Shown here: positions 39,116-49,430 of the stretch, piece after piece
Position numbering within the stretch: the stretch's first letter is position 1
Layout: every line of letters begins with the position of its first letter
Notes under the pieces: generated by a model
The model's input: only the letters and a program-made list of their open reading frames with translations
The model's database searches: none
What the model was told of the DNA's origin: nothing
Program-made: the position numbers and the translations under genes
Source: JACPYM01 sp031423495
GTDB taxonomy: Bacteria; Acidobacteriota; Blastocatellia; RBC074
DNA length: 64,000 bases
Direction of reading: 5' to 3'
Assembly: GCA_031423495.1 (NCBI GenBank)
Contig: JANPFP010000003.1
Coordinates: forward strand, 6,361 to 70,360

Positions 39116-39493
39116 CTACGCCTTCTTCGGCTTCTCTCTTTTCGGCTCAGTTAATTTCTTCGCTCGCTTCGCCTTCACCTTTGACTTCACATGCGCCCTA
39201 ACGGGTGAGTTTGGTTTCTTCGGTACATTCGTTAGCCGACTAATCTCGTGGGAAAATTCATCAATTAGATTAGCAAATGGGTTGAGAGCAATCGGGTGAA
39301 TCGCCAAACGCTCAAACCAGTGGGCATCATCATCACAGGGCAAATGCAGCAAGAATAGTTCACAGTCGTCCGCGATGTGTACCATATGCATTAAACGCTC
39401 TTCCTCAGGTAAGCTCTCTGACGCTTGCCTGAGTGCGTTTTCAAGGCGCGCCTGGATGCCTCTTAGAATTATTGCAAGATGTTGGTCACTCAT
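39116..39493 (-). CDS. Hypothetical island protein
   Basis: 125 residues. The first 90 are helical (ARLENALRQASESLPEEERL; WFERLAIHPIALNPFANLID) and the tail is basic and Lys/Ala/Pro-rich (VKSKVKAKRAKKLTEPKR). Its ATG is 2 bp after the stop of the upstream HTH gene, so the two are cotranscribed. No family is recognised; the basic tail suggests nucleic-acid binding. Confidence 0.55.
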   Translation of the reverse strand: MSDQHLAIILRGIQARLENALRQASESLPEEERLMHMVHIADDCELFLLHLPCDDDAHWFERLAIHPIALNPFANLIDEFSHEISRLTNVPKKPNSPVRAHVKSKVKAKRAKKLTEPKREKPKKA

Positions 39494-39495
39494 AA

Positions 39496-39873
39496 TTATT
39501 TTCTGCCTTTTGTCTTTGTAGTGCGTTTCTCTGCCGTAATGGTCGCGTCCGTCGGCGCAGCCACCGCCGCTTTCTTTGCCCGCTTCGCCTTTGGTGCGGC
39601 CTTCACCTTCGAGGGTAAGGGATCGTCAGCGGTTGCGAGCGCCTCTGCCGTCGTAACCACTTCCGCCACGCTGGTCGCCGGTTCGCCTTCGTCTTTCGGC
39701 TTCGGCGGGCGTCCTACTTTCCGTTCAGCAACAAGGGCCAGGTCGGATTCGTTTATCAGATAAGCTCTGCCTATTTGCTGTGCTGGCAGTTGCCCCGCAC
39801 GAACCATCTGGCGAATACGCGAATCGTTGACACCTAATTTCTCAGCAGCTTGTTGTGTGCTTATCCATTCCAT
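39496..39873 (-). CDS. Helix-turn-helix (excisionase-family) protein
   Basis: 125 residues from ATG 39873. The N-terminal domain WISTQQAAEKLGVNDSRIRQ followed by MVRAGQLPAQQIGRAYLINE is a typical HTH_17/excisionase fold. The rest is low complexity and basic (KVKAAPKAKRAKKAAVAAPT). It faces a divergent XRE-like gene across an intergenic region with an inverted repeat, so it may act as a regulator or a DNA-bending factor of the element. Confidence 0.72.
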   Translation of the reverse strand: MEWISTQQAAEKLGVNDSRIRQMVRAGQLPAQQIGRAYLINESDLALVAERKVGRPPKPKDEGEPATSVAEVVTTAEALATADDPLPSKVKAAPKAKRAKKAAVAAPTDATITAEKRTTKTKGRK

Positions 39874-39911
39874 AGCCCAATTGGTAACACGAAAAAAAAT
39901 ATACCGCAATA

Positions 39912-39939
39912 GGTAAGATTCCGCTTAACTAATCTTACC
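39912..39939. promoter_or_regulatory. Candidate operator between divergent regulators
   Basis: GGTAAGAT and ATCTTACC form a perfect 8-bp inverted repeat 12 bp apart, with a further TTACAGGTA half-site beside it. It lies in the control region between the divergent HTH and XRE-like genes of the prophage, a usual place for repressor sites. Confidence 0.5.
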
Positions 39940-40021
39940 GTTACAGGTAGAATTCTCTTGTCAGTCAGCAAGAAAGCTGATTGACTTCCCCAAAGGCAAG
40001 CGAAATTTATTGCCTTCGCAA

Positions 40022-40063
40022 CGAAGCCGCCCAACGTTTCGGCGAGTCGGTTGGGCGGCTTCG
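40022..40063. promoter_or_regulatory. Strong 14-bp hairpin upstream of the XRE-like gene
   Basis: CGAAGCCGCCCAAC and GTTGGGCGGCTTCG pair perfectly around a 14-nt loop. No T-run follows, so it is either a regulatory stem in the leader of the gene at 40107 or a decayed terminator. Confidence 0.5.
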
Positions 40064-40106
40064 GTCATACACGACTCGCTGACTTGCGACAAACGGAGAG
40101 GAAAGA

Positions 40107-40398
40107 ATGAAAGAGACTGAAGCTACGGAATCCAAAATCCCCACAATTCCAGACCGCAAAAAACCGCTTTATTCAACCAAAGATTTGTGGGCGGCGTTTG
40201 GCATCGCCCAAGGCGATCCGTTATCGCCGTTAGGCTCGAAGGCTGGCATTGCCGACACGGCAGGGCGTAGTCACGTTACCGTCAACGACGTGTTCAATGG
40301 CACGCGCCAACCTGAATTGCGTGACTGACGTTGCGCTGGCACTCGGCTTTAGCGTTCAAGTCACTTTCGTTCCGCTCGAAACAACAGACACTGAATAA
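40107..40398 (+). pseudogene. XRE-family regulator split by a frameshift
   Basis: GGAGAGGAA precedes ATG 40107. The frame gives LYSTKDLWAAFGIAQGD, GIADTAGRSHVTVNDVFNGT, the recognition helix of an XRE-type domain, then stops at 40328 after RQPELRD. In another frame the family text continues VTDVALALGFSVQVTFVPLE to TAA 40396. A one-base change around 40310-40325 therefore broke the gene, possibly the phage repressor or an antitoxin-like regulator. Confidence 0.6.
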
Positions 40399-40408
40399 AG
40401 TGTTTGGG

Positions 40409-41750
<1,342 letters not shown>

Positions 41751-41847
41751 CAGCGTTTTACTGCTTACAACCAGTTAGCGAGACGAGGGCTTCCTTGTGC
41801 CTGCGCAAAAGTTTCGCGTATAAGTCCCGTGCCAGAAAAAGGAATCT

Positions 41848-42339
41848 ATGAAACGAATCTCTTGCCTCGCACTCTTTTGCCTCTTGAGCCTGCCCGTAAC
41901 CGGACAATCACCGAAACTGCGTCAGCGATGCGTGGACAATTTCTGAGTCGTTCAGTTCAGCGGCATGGGTAAAGGCGTGCGCGGCCTTGACCGCCGTTAC
42001 GGGCTCTCCACCAGCCCCTCTCAGCTTGGCGCACCGGGTACGCAAATCATCTTGCGTATTGAGCTCATTCAAAGAGTCCGGCGCATTGAATTGTTCGACG
42101 CGCGAATCTACGTCGCGGTGGATTCGCTGCCAGAGAGCGAGCGCATCAGCCGCGCCGTGTTGGTCGAGATGGACGCCGAGACTTACGCCATCGAAGCGCC
42201 GCTCACCAAAGACGAATTGCAACGCATCGTCGTCGCCAAACAGTCTGTCACGATCACCGTTGACGGCATCGCGCTCACCGTTCAGGGCGACGACCTCGCC
42301 GCGTGGCGCGCAATAAGCGAGAAGCTCCCGACGCCGTAG
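41848..42339 (+). pseudogene. Exported island protein interrupted by an in-frame TGA
   Basis: ATG 41848 starts a clear signal peptide (ISCLALFCLLSLPVTGQ). The frame stops at TGA 41944-41946 and then continues in the same frame to 42339 with protein-like text (FDARIYVAVDSLPESERISR; LTKDELQRIVVAKQSVTITV). Either the gene is dead or a restart at 41965 makes a cytoplasmic remnant. It lies against the direction of the flanking tail genes; no family is recognised. Confidence 0.5.
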
Positions 42340-42690
42340 TCATTTCGGCTTGGCGTCCTTTTTCTGCTTCTCGATCCACTTCACCCGGTAAATTGAGTTA
42401 AGCGTAAAGACCAATCGGCGCATCCACGGCGTCAGCTTCGTGTCCGTCACTTTTTGCCACGCATGCATTTCTGACCACGTAACAGTGACAAGCGACCAGC
42501 CCGCATCTGGACTGCCGCGCTGAATTTCTTCAAAGACCTGTCGAGCAAATGCCCCTTCGGCTGTCAGTTCGACGGGGGTGAATGCTTTTACGTGGGCGGG
42601 ATTGACTTCTGCACCTTTCGCCAGTCGCCGCGACACCGTGGTCCATTGTTCGGCCCCGTTGCCGTACTGCCATTCCGCCCACGTAATTAG
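42340..42690 (-). CDS. Tail assembly chaperone T extension, reached by -1 frameshift
   Basis: 116 codons read in the -1 frame after the slippery site at 42690-42696. The text starts LITWAEWQYGNGAEQWTTVS and runs to KWIEKQKKDAKPK. It has no ribosome site of its own, overlaps the stop of the upstream gene and is directly upstream of the tape-measure gene, exactly as the GT product of tailed phages. An internal GTG at 42636 is the only start candidate. The product would be a C-terminal extension of a fraction of the chaperone. Confidence 0.7.
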   Translation of the reverse strand, partial: LITWAEWQYGNGAEQWTTVSRRLAKGAEVNPAHVKAFTPVELTAEGAFARQVFEEIQRGSPDAGWSLVTVTWSEMHAWQKVTDTKLTPWMRRLVFTLNSIYRVKWIEKQKKDAKPK

Positions 42691-43168
42691 TTTTTTTCGA
42701 CTTCTGCCACTACCGCTGAAGCATCGTTAGTTAAAGCAGACGGTTCAGATTTCTTCGCGTCCGACAAGGCAGCCTTGCCGAATTTCGCGCGGCTTCCGAC
42801 GAATTCGTCTACTTGCTCCATAACCCACGGCTGCAAAGGTAAAGCTGCTTCGCGTGCGACTCATTGCATGCGAGAGGCGTCCCTTGCACTTGCACTTGCG
42901 GAACCCACTTCTCGCCGTCGTGACTCTCCCACTCCAACGTTGCCGCCGCCAATAGACGGGCGCTGCGTTGGCGCACCACTTCGACATCAAGGTCGGGCTG
43001 GCTACCAGTCCGCTTTTGAACTTCCAGCCGCTTATTGACATCGGCATCTTCGGCTTTTTTGAAGCGTGCGCTGTCTTTGCCAGCGAGCTTGATGCGAATA
43101 GGTAAGTCTTCGGCGGTGACGGGATGAGTAAGCGTCAGCCACGCCCCTTCGTTGGCGGTGGCTTCCAA
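42687..43168 (-). pseudogene. Phage tail assembly chaperone (G-like), frameshifted
   Basis: Text begins LEATANEGAWLTLTHPVTAE and DLPIRIKLAGKDSARFKKAE, then RSARLLAAATLEWES and NESHAKQLYL, the usual chaperone layout. Here the frame is lost near 42840; one frame over it resumes QPWVMEQVDEFVGSRAKFGK, the conserved C-terminal helix, and ends at 42687. So one indel separates two parts of an otherwise complete gene. The start is uncertain: the 5' end abuts the truncated primase and TTG 43168 is only the first codon of recognisable text. Confidence 0.65.
42690..42696 (-). promoter_or_regulatory. Slippery heptamer A AAA AAC for -1 ribosomal frameshift
   Basis: Minus strand, zero frame GAA AAA AAC TAA. 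The heptamer A AAA AAC is in the correct phase (X XXY YYZ) and lies directly before the stop codon at 42687-42689. A -1 slip continues as CTA ATT ACG TGG into the frame of the T extension. Confidence 0.78.
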
Positions 43169-44106
43169 GCTGAACCGGCCACGAAAAGCGCGGTTGACTT
43201 GCCCAGTGAACTGCCGCCCGTGAAGTGCCAGCCGCCACTTTCGCCTTGCAACGGTTCGATCAAGGCCGCAGAGAACGCCACCGATACCGCTAACATCAAG
43301 CGGCTTTTGCCCGCACAAGATCGGCCTACGTTGTCGCGCCATTCATCCGCTGTACCGCGTTGCCGGAACAGGCAATCAGTCGAGAAGGTTTGCAGGTAAA
43401 CAGGTTCGGCGCTTTCTTCGCCGATGGCTTCGTCAGGAAGGATGTAAGAACCACGATGCCAGCCCTGTTTCGTGACGCACAGCACGCGCTTTCCGGGGTC
43501 TGAGTCGAGATACGTTGCGAGCAACCGGCGCGCGTTTTGCCAGTTGCCGCGCTCGACATCGGGAATAACGCCTTTCACGTCACGCCGCTGGCCTTTCGCA
43601 TCGGCTTGTTTGCCGACTGTGCCGCGCCAGTTCCAAACGCCAGACAAACCAATGACCATGCGTTTCTCGCTGCGTTCGGCGTAATAGCGCGAAAGCGCCA
43701 GTGTCTTCTTTTCGCCTTCAGTGATCGTCATCGGCACGGACGAATCGGCAAGCAGCGCCGCGTCAGTCGCTGGTGCGAAGTAAAGCAAATTGCCTTTGCC
43801 CGGCGGCGAGAGATATTTATTTTTCTCTTTGGCCGTGCCGTCTGATTGCGCTTCCAACTCCGGCTCATCACGACGTAGCCGGTACTCACGCGGACGGCTT
43901 TCGCCAGGCCAGAAGTAAGGGAAGATCAAGCCTGCATAGTTCACGCTCGCCTTTGGTTTGCGGCCTACAAGCTCCGCGCCCTCGTGCGTACCAACGCGCC
44001 GAATCTGCGTGTCGGCAATGATTTTGGGTGTCAGGTAAGAGGTAGCCAACTTGATGAGGTCTGAGGGCGTCAACGCGCCGCCCCCGTTGAGTGTTTTTGT
44101 CGTCAT
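43135..44106 (-). pseudogene. Primase-helicase (DUF3854-DUF927 type), 3' truncated
   Basis: The first part has a TOPRIM-like stretch (MTITEGEKKTLALSRYYAER; VIGLSGVWNWRG; TYLDSDPGK). The second part is DUF927-like: TKQGWHRGSYILPDEAIG, TADEWRDNVGRSCAGKSRLM and the Walker A WHFTGGSSLGKSTALFVAGS. It breaks off right after the Walker A (AGSAW) where the tail-chaperone text begins in another frame, so the ATPase domain is missing. The Asp-containing middle also looks shortened. This is a deletion junction that fused replication and tail modules. The start is ATG 44106. Confidence 0.7.
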
Positions 44107-44454
44107 ACCATCACCCTCCCGTGACTATCGGCCAACGCCGCCAGCACATTGCACACCTTGTCGAGACACGCCGCGCAGACAGGCCGGAGCGCGTTTGCCC
44201 GTGTCGTTAAATCGTGCGCCGCGATGACAGCGACGGCACGCTGCGCGGGGTGATTCGTGCAGACGAAATTGCAAGCAACTTATGAGGTTGTCGGGATGAC
44301 AGGCTGCGTTATAATTCGTGTGTCGTAGCGACGAATTAGCCCGCCGCGAAATTCGTTCAAAGCCGTAGAGCCTGCCCGCTCTGCGGCTTTCGTGTTTTTA
44401 ATCTTCTATTGTTCACGGCCTCCTTTCGCCTTGCGTTCAGCGCGCGCCCAAAAG
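44107..44454. other. Intergenic region with an inverted repeat and a terminator
   Basis: TAATTCGT and ACGAATTA (44312-44319, 44331-44338) form a perfect inverted repeat, a possible operator. At 44358-44396 a hairpin AAAGCCG-AGAGC / GCTCTGCGGCTTT with a C-rich loop is followed by CGTGTTTTT, an intrinsic terminator on the plus strand. No gene is seen. Confidence 0.55.
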
Positions 44455-45590
44455 TCATCTATGTGCGATTGCCCATAAAAAAACGATTACCTCCTCGAAA
44501 GAATCTGATTTTCTTTGCTTTCCTCCATCGGCTCCGCGTTTCACCGTTTGCTCGGTTGCGTTGGCGTAAATAGCAAAGGCCGTCAATGTGCTGTGACCGC
44601 TCAGGCGCATAATTTCGGGGATGGGCATCCCTGACGCTACCCAGCGCGTGATGGCGGTGTGTCGGCAATCGTGAAAGACGAAATCCTCCAAGCCCGCCGT
44701 CTTGCATGCGGATCGCCAGCCGTTTTTGAAATTGTCGTTGATGCCGAAAACTAATTCGTCATCATCCTTCGGCGAGACTTCCCAAAGGCTCGTCAGTTCG
44801 GCGTGCAAGCGCGACGTGAGGCCGACGACGCGCGGCTTGGCTGTCTTGCTGTTCATGGCGATGACGGCGATGTGCGGCCTGCCAAGTCAACATCACACCA
44901 GCGCAGCTTGAGCAATTCGCCTTTGCGCATCGCCGTATCGAGCGCAGCCATCATGATCGGGCGAATGTGTGCGCGCCCATCCGTACACGCATCAAGCAGG
45001 CGGCCTTCTTCGGCCTTGCTCAGGACGCGCGTGCGTTTCACCTCATCGGCCTTGCTGATGATCTTTTCGAGCCGTTCAAAGGGATTGACCAGTATCCAAC
45101 CTTCACGCTTGGCATAGGCAAAGATGGCGCGCAACGTTTCGAGTTCCCGATTCACTGCGGCGATGCTGCGCGGCTTGCCGTGAATCGTCTCCGCTTTCAG
45201 GCGCACGGCTTTGAAGGCTTCGATGTCAGAGGGTGTAACATCCTTGACGCGCTTTTTGCCGAAGTAGGTTTTGATCGTTTCGGCGTAATAGGCCGGTGAC
45301 TTCCAATTGCGCATCCCGGCAACCTTGCGGTCGTTGTGATATTCGGCGGGTTTCACTTTGGCTTTGACGTAAGCGTCTACGAGGTCGGACATCTTGAGCC
45401 GTTCGCCGTCAATCGGTTTGGGGCCATAGTCTTTGAGCTTCTGACGCAAGGTGTCGAGCAATTCGGTCGCTTCGGTTTTGGTGGCCGAGTTGCGGGTAAC
45501 GTTGCGCCGCGCCCCTTCGGGTGTGGAATAGGTGATGCGGGCAACCCAGACTTTTCCTTGTTTGAAGACATATCCTTTTCGAGCTTTCAT
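44455..45590 (-). pseudogene. Tyrosine-type phage integrase, frameshifted
   Basis: N-terminal arm and core-binding domains (YVFKQGKVWVARITYSTPEG; RVKDVTPSDIEAFKAVRLKA) and the first catalytic Arg (TAMRKGELLKLRWCDVDL) are in one frame, which stops at 44853. The rest (MNSKTAKPRVVGLTSRLHAE; FHDCRHTAITRW with His/Arg; LSGHSTLTAFAIYANA with His and the Tyr candidate) is in the next frame. A loss of one base near 44870 (GCACATCGCC for GCACxATCGCC) accounts for it. The gene lies 166 bp from the attR-like tRNA copy, the usual position. Confidence 0.88.
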
Positions 45591-45755
45591 TCGTTATAAC
45601 GTGAACAACACATTGAAACAAAACATTGAACTGTAACACAGAGTCAGAAAAAGCTACGATAAGACGCTGAAGTTTGGCTGCAACCGATTGAAAGGTAACG
45701 GTTTAATGGTCTAGGGTGTTACCTGTGGTGAATGCAGCGCAACGCTGTGGCTCTT

Positions 45756-45802
45756 GGCTGTTAACCGAAGGGTTGTAGGTTCGACTTCTACCTGAAGAGC
45801 CA
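45756..45802. repeat. attR-like copy of the tRNA-Asn 3' end
   Basis: 47 bp matching tRNA-Asn 37272-37318 with three transitions, each towards A or T. It ends in GCCA like the tRNA with its encoded CCA. It lacks the 5' half of a tRNA, so it is an attachment-site copy, not a gene. Confidence 0.85.
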
Positions 45803-46333
45803 AATTTTTTAGCAACAGCCGCGCCAAGCGGCTTTTGCTTTTTGAACCATTCAGTCCATTCACCAAAGTGAACGCCCCGATCTCTTTTCCCGCGTACCAG
45901 TTTTGCATGGAAGCCTAGCCCCTCTCTTACAGGTCGCCGAAGCTGTCACTGGCTTACAGCACTTTTGCCGCGCCTTGCTGCCAGTGACAGCAAAAAACTG
46001 ATACAGGACTTTCCTTTGTCCTATCCATCTGCCGCAAAGGCCATAAAATAAAGGGCGGTTGCGGCATTTTGTAACCGTGGGCTATGATGCCCATACCGAG
46101 TGCAATCTGAGTTCAATCCAATCGCAAGATGAGTTCCCCGACCAATTCAAGATTAAAATCTTTTGCAATAGAGCAACCAACAAGTTTAAGGGCGGCATCA
46201 CAGGCGCGCTTCGTTACAGAACGATCTTTAAGCGGCAATGGAAGAGCGGTTTGGCTCAAGCGAGTCAACCCACGTAACGAAGTTTCCTGCCAGAGTCCGT
46301 GGTGCCCGCTTCACATCAGGAGCAGGCTAAAGC
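45803..46333. other. Gene-free region right of the island
   Basis: Contains a perfect 12-bp inverted repeat GCTGTCACTGGC / GCCAGTGACAGC (45942-45953, 45980-45991) followed by CAAAAAAC. No gene or RNA is evident; it includes the promoter region of the sigma-factor gene. Confidence 0.45.
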
Positions 46334-46900
46334 GTGATAGCGAATCCGAGTAACACTGCCACTTCAGATTATGAACTGGCACAGGCATCGTCGCGCGGCG
46401 ATATGAGCGCGTTCGAGCAGATCTACGAACGCCATCATCGGCGCGTATATAGTCTGTGCCTGCGCATGGTGGCGAATGCGACGGAAGCCGAGGACTTGAC
46501 GCAGGAAGTTTATATTCAACTCTTCCGCAAGATCGGCAGTTTTCGCGGTGAGTCGGCTTTTACGACGTGGTTGCACCGCCTCACGGTCAATCACGTGTTG
46601 ATGCACTTTCGCAAGAAAGGCGTCAAATTTGAAAAGACGACGGAAGAAGGCGAAATCGGCGAGATTCAAGACCTGATCCAGGGCGGCACAGAACGTCCGA
46701 GATATGTGGATCGGCTCGCGCTCGAGAAAGCCATCGCGGAACTGCCCCCGGGTTATCGCACCGTTTTTATCCTGCACGACATCGAAGGTTACGAGCACGA
46801 AGAAATCGGTAAGATTCTGGGGGTCAGCACAGGGACTTCAAAGTCCCAATTGCACAAGGCGCGGATGAAATTGCGCGTCCTGTTGAATAAAAAGACCTAA
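46334..46900 (+). CDS. ECF-type RNA polymerase sigma factor
   Basis: 188 residues from GTG 46334 (AGGAG about 12 bases upstream). Region 2 is LAQASSRGDMSAFEQIYERH, EAEDLTQEVYIQLFRKIGSF and TTWLHRLTVNHVLMHFRKKG; region 4 is IAELPPGYRTVFILHDIEGY and EEIGKILGVSTGTSKSQLHK. This is an RpoE-like ECF sigma. The next gene, 112 bp downstream, encodes a zinc-finger anti-sigma factor, its probable controller. Confidence 0.93.
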   Translation: MIANPSNTATSDYELAQASSRGDMSAFEQIYERHHRRVYSLCLRMVANATEAEDLTQEVYIQLFRKIGSFRGESAFTTWLHRLTVNHVLMHFRKKGVKFEKTTEEGEIGEIQDLIQGGTERPRYVDRLALEKAIAELPPGYRTVFILHDIEGYEHEEIGKILGVSTGTSKSQLHKARMKLRVLLNKKT

Positions 46901-47012
46901 TTAACTGTCGGTTGTCCGCCAGAGCGATTCTTCAAGAATACGCCCTACGTGATGTCAACAGACTTGACCACAAACCTCACACACAGTTGGGTAGGAAATA
47001 GAGGAACGCAGT

Positions 47013-47675
47013 ATGGAATGTCTCAATGTCAGAAATACGTTGTCTGATTATCTGGACAACGGCTTGCCGGAAACGGAAACACATCAATTTGCCGCTCATT
47101 TGACGGGCTGTGAACACTGCCAGAAGTTAGAATTGCAACTGGCAGAAATTCGTATGGCGGCGCGCGACTTGCCGCTGCATACGCCCTCGAAAGCTCTGTG
47201 GGTGCGCATCAGCAATACCATCGAAGCCGAAGGCTTGATCGCTGATCCGCGCGCTACGAGATCAATGAAAAAAGAAACTTGGCTTGACGCATTGCGCCAC
47301 GCTTGGGCGTCGCTCAGTTTCCCGCAACTCGCAGGCGCGGGTGCGTTGGCGGCTTTGCTGGTCGCGTTTGGCAGCATCGGCATCTATCGGCAGTTCAATG
47401 GCCTGGTCAATATGGGGGCGATGCAAACCAACATGTTGACGGAAGAGTCCAATTTGAAAGCCGAGTTTGATGCGAAGTTCAACGCTTTCAAAGCGAAGAT
47501 GTCCGGTTGGGACGCGCAACGCCGTACGGCTTTTGAGTCTGATCTGAGCCGGTTAGAGCAATCCATTGATACGTGCCGCCAGCAATTAACGGCGCATCCG
47601 CAAGACGCGCAACTGGTCGAACAGATGCGCAAACTTTACGCGCAAAAATCGGCTTTGCTTGATTCAGCGAAGTAA
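47013..47675 (+). CDS. Anti-sigma factor with zf-HC2 domain
   Basis: 220 residues. The N-terminal zinc-binding anti-sigma domain has FAAHLTGCEHCQKLEL (HxxxCxxC) after a Cys in MECLNVR. One membrane segment lies near 108-128 (GAGALAALLVAFGSIGIYRQ). The periplasmic part is helical (NAFKAKMSGWDAQRRTAFES), perhaps the sensing part. It lies behind the ECF sigma gene and ends with a terminator, so the two form one unit. Confidence 0.85.
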   Translation: MECLNVRNTLSDYLDNGLPETETHQFAAHLTGCEHCQKLELQLAEIRMAARDLPLHTPSKALWVRISNTIEAEGLIADPRATRSMKKETWLDALRHAWASLSFPQLAGAGALAALLVAFGSIGIYRQFNGLVNMGAMQTNMLTEESNLKAEFDAKFNAFKAKMSGWDAQRRTAFESDLSRLEQSIDTCRQQLTAHPQDAQLVEQMRKLYAQKSALLDSAK

Positions 47676-47702
47676 TTCTTCCTCCTTCAACTCGCTTCTT
47701 AA

Positions 47703-47748
47703 ACTGGCGTTGCTGATGAATTTTCACCGGCAACGCCAGTGGTTTTTT
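47703..47748 (+). terminator. Intrinsic terminator after the anti-sigma gene
   Basis: Perfect 11-bp stem ACTGGCGTTGC / GCAACGCCAGT with a 16-nt loop, followed by GGTTTTTTG. Confidence 0.88.
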
Positions 47749-47816
47749 GCGCAGCAGAAATTCTCTTTGGCACGGCGTTGCCACAGTTGATTCCATCGTT
47801 TAGCCTCTGCCACCGC

Positions 47817-49430
47817 ATGAGCATGCAAGCCGTTTCACTACAAAAAGCGCCGGTTCGAGAGGAGGTTCCCGATGGGGGAAGCGTGCCTGAGCCGCAGCCT
47901 CAGTCGTCGCAACTGGGGTGGGACACATGGTTGCGCGTGCAGCCTGATTTCACCACCGCGCATTGGGCTAATCGCGCAGTGTTATTGGGCATCGTACTTT
48001 TCGTGTTGAGCCTGCCGCATTCGATTGCGGCGGCCCACGTTAGTTTGATTTTGAGTGCGTTGGCGTGGATGACGCGCGATGGGTTGATGCAGCGCTTTCA
48101 CTTTCAACGGACTCCGCTGGATGTTCCGCTCTTGGCGTTTGTCGCGCTCACTTTGCTCTCAGCCATTTTTTCAGCCGAGCCGAGCCTGAGCTTTCCCAAA
48201 CTGAAATCGTTGTTATTGTTCGGCGCGCTATATGTGCTGGCGACGAATTTGAGCGCCCGCGCGGTCAAACCGCTGTTGGCGCTGTTGCTGTTGTCGGGTT
48301 TGTGCGGCGTGCTGTTCAGCATCGGCGACCGGCTTTATGGACGCGGCGTCATCATCAAAACCATTGCGGCGGATAGCCCGTTGTTGCGCGATCAGGCGCT
48401 GGACGCGCGGCTGCAACCGGGCGATGCGATTTGGATGATCGGTCGGTTGCGGGTTTATAGCTTGTCCGCGATTCGCGGCGTCATTCGGCGTGCGCCCGTG
48501 GGAACGAAACTCGACCTTGAAGCCTTGCATCGCGGCGATCCGGTTCCGGCGACAATCACTGTCACCGAAGCCTTGAAAGCGCAGCCGAATCCGTTGGGCC
48601 TTACGGTGGGCAAACGCACGCATCGCTTTCGCGTGACGGGCTTCGGGCGGCAATTTCAAACTTATGCCGAGCAGATGCAGTTGTTCGCGTTGCTGTGTTA
48701 CGGACTGTTGCTGGTGGGTTGGCGCAAGGGTTGGCGTTCAAAATTGATGCTGGGCTTAGGGCTGTTGTTTTTGTTGTTTTCGATAGGGCTGATGTTGACC
48801 TTTACTCGTGCCGTGCTGGTGTCTTTTTCGTTGGCGCTGTTGCTTGTGCCACTGTGCGTACGCGGAAAGCGTGCAGCGTTGATCGGTGCGGCATTGGTGT
48901 TGTTGTTGGGCGGCACGGCGTTCACCTGGCTAGGGAAAGCGCGTTCGGTTGAAGTGATGCGTGACAGTACGTTGCGACGATTTGAATACATGCAAGCCGG
49001 TTTAAGGATGATTCCGCAGCATCCGCTGCTCGGCACGGGGATGGATGCGACGAAGCGGCATTGGCAGGAATGGGGCTTCCCGGGCGTTTACGTGACGCAT
49101 ACGCACTCGACGCCGATTCAAATTGCGATGGAACGCGGACTGTTCGCGCTGGCAATGTTGCTGTGGTTATGGTTCGCAGCTTGTCGTATGGCTTGGGCCA
49201 GTTACGTGAGAAGTTATGCAAGCGCGTTAAGCGCGCCGCTCACGAAAGGTTTGGCGTTGAGCGCGTTGGGCGGATTGCTTGGATTCGCGGCGAGTTCGCT
49301 GGTGAATTACAACTTCGGCGATGCAGAAGTGCTGTTGCTGTTGTTGACGATGATCGGATGTTTGGTGGTGGCAGGACAGAAAACCGGAGTGGATGACGTA
49401 ACCGTCAACATTGCACCGGGTCGCGGTTGA
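47817..49430 (+). CDS. O-antigen ligase/polymerase-like membrane protein with a PDZ-like insert
   Basis: 537 residues from ATG 47817. About ten membrane segments. The family signature is in LTFTRAVLVSFSLALLLVPL and the periplasmic HPLLGTGMDATKRHWQEWGF with THTHSTPIQIAMERGLFAL, as in O-antigen ligase (WaaL/Wzy) proteins. Between the early and middle helices (about 180-265) is a soluble segment: DARLQPGDAIWMIGRLRVYS and RRAPVGTKLDLEALHRGDPV, which resembles a PDZ-like fold and is unusual here. It probably acts in envelope polysaccharide polymerisation or transfer. Its last 26 bp overlap the convergent phosphatase gene. Confidence 0.8.
   Translation: MSMQAVSLQKAPVREEVPDGGSVPEPQPQSSQLGWDTWLRVQPDFTTAHWANRAVLLGIVLFVLSLPHSIAAAHVSLILSALAWMTRDGLMQRFHFQRTPLDVPLLAFVALTLLSAIFSAEPSLSFPKLKSLLLFGALYVLATNLSARAVKPLLALLLLSGLCGVLFSIGDRLYGRGVIIKTIAADSPLLRDQALDARLQPGDAIWMIGRLRVYSLSAIRGVIRRAPVGTKLDLEALHRGDPVPATITVTEALKAQPNPLGLTVGKRTHRFRVTGFGRQFQTYAEQMQLFALLCYGLLLVGWRKGWRSKLMLGLGLLFLLFSIGLMLTFTRAVLVSFSLALLLVPLCVRGKRAALIGAALVLLLGGTAFTWLGKARSVEVMRDSTLRRFEYMQAGLRMIPQHPLLGTGMDATKRHWQEWGFPGVYVTHTHSTPIQIAMERGLFALAMLLWLWFAACRMAWASYVRSYASALSAPLTKGLALSALGGLLGFAASSLVNYNFGDAEVLLLLLTMIGCLVVAGQKTGVDDVTVNIAPGRG

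Noticed and set aside
41908..42222. 104-codon minus-strand frame between tail genes
   Set aside because: Its plus-strand counterpart has a signal peptide and more protein-like text; the minus frame has no ribosome site.
45711..45908. 65-codon minus-strand frame at the right island end
   Set aside because: It runs through the tRNA-Asn attachment copy; not protein-like there.
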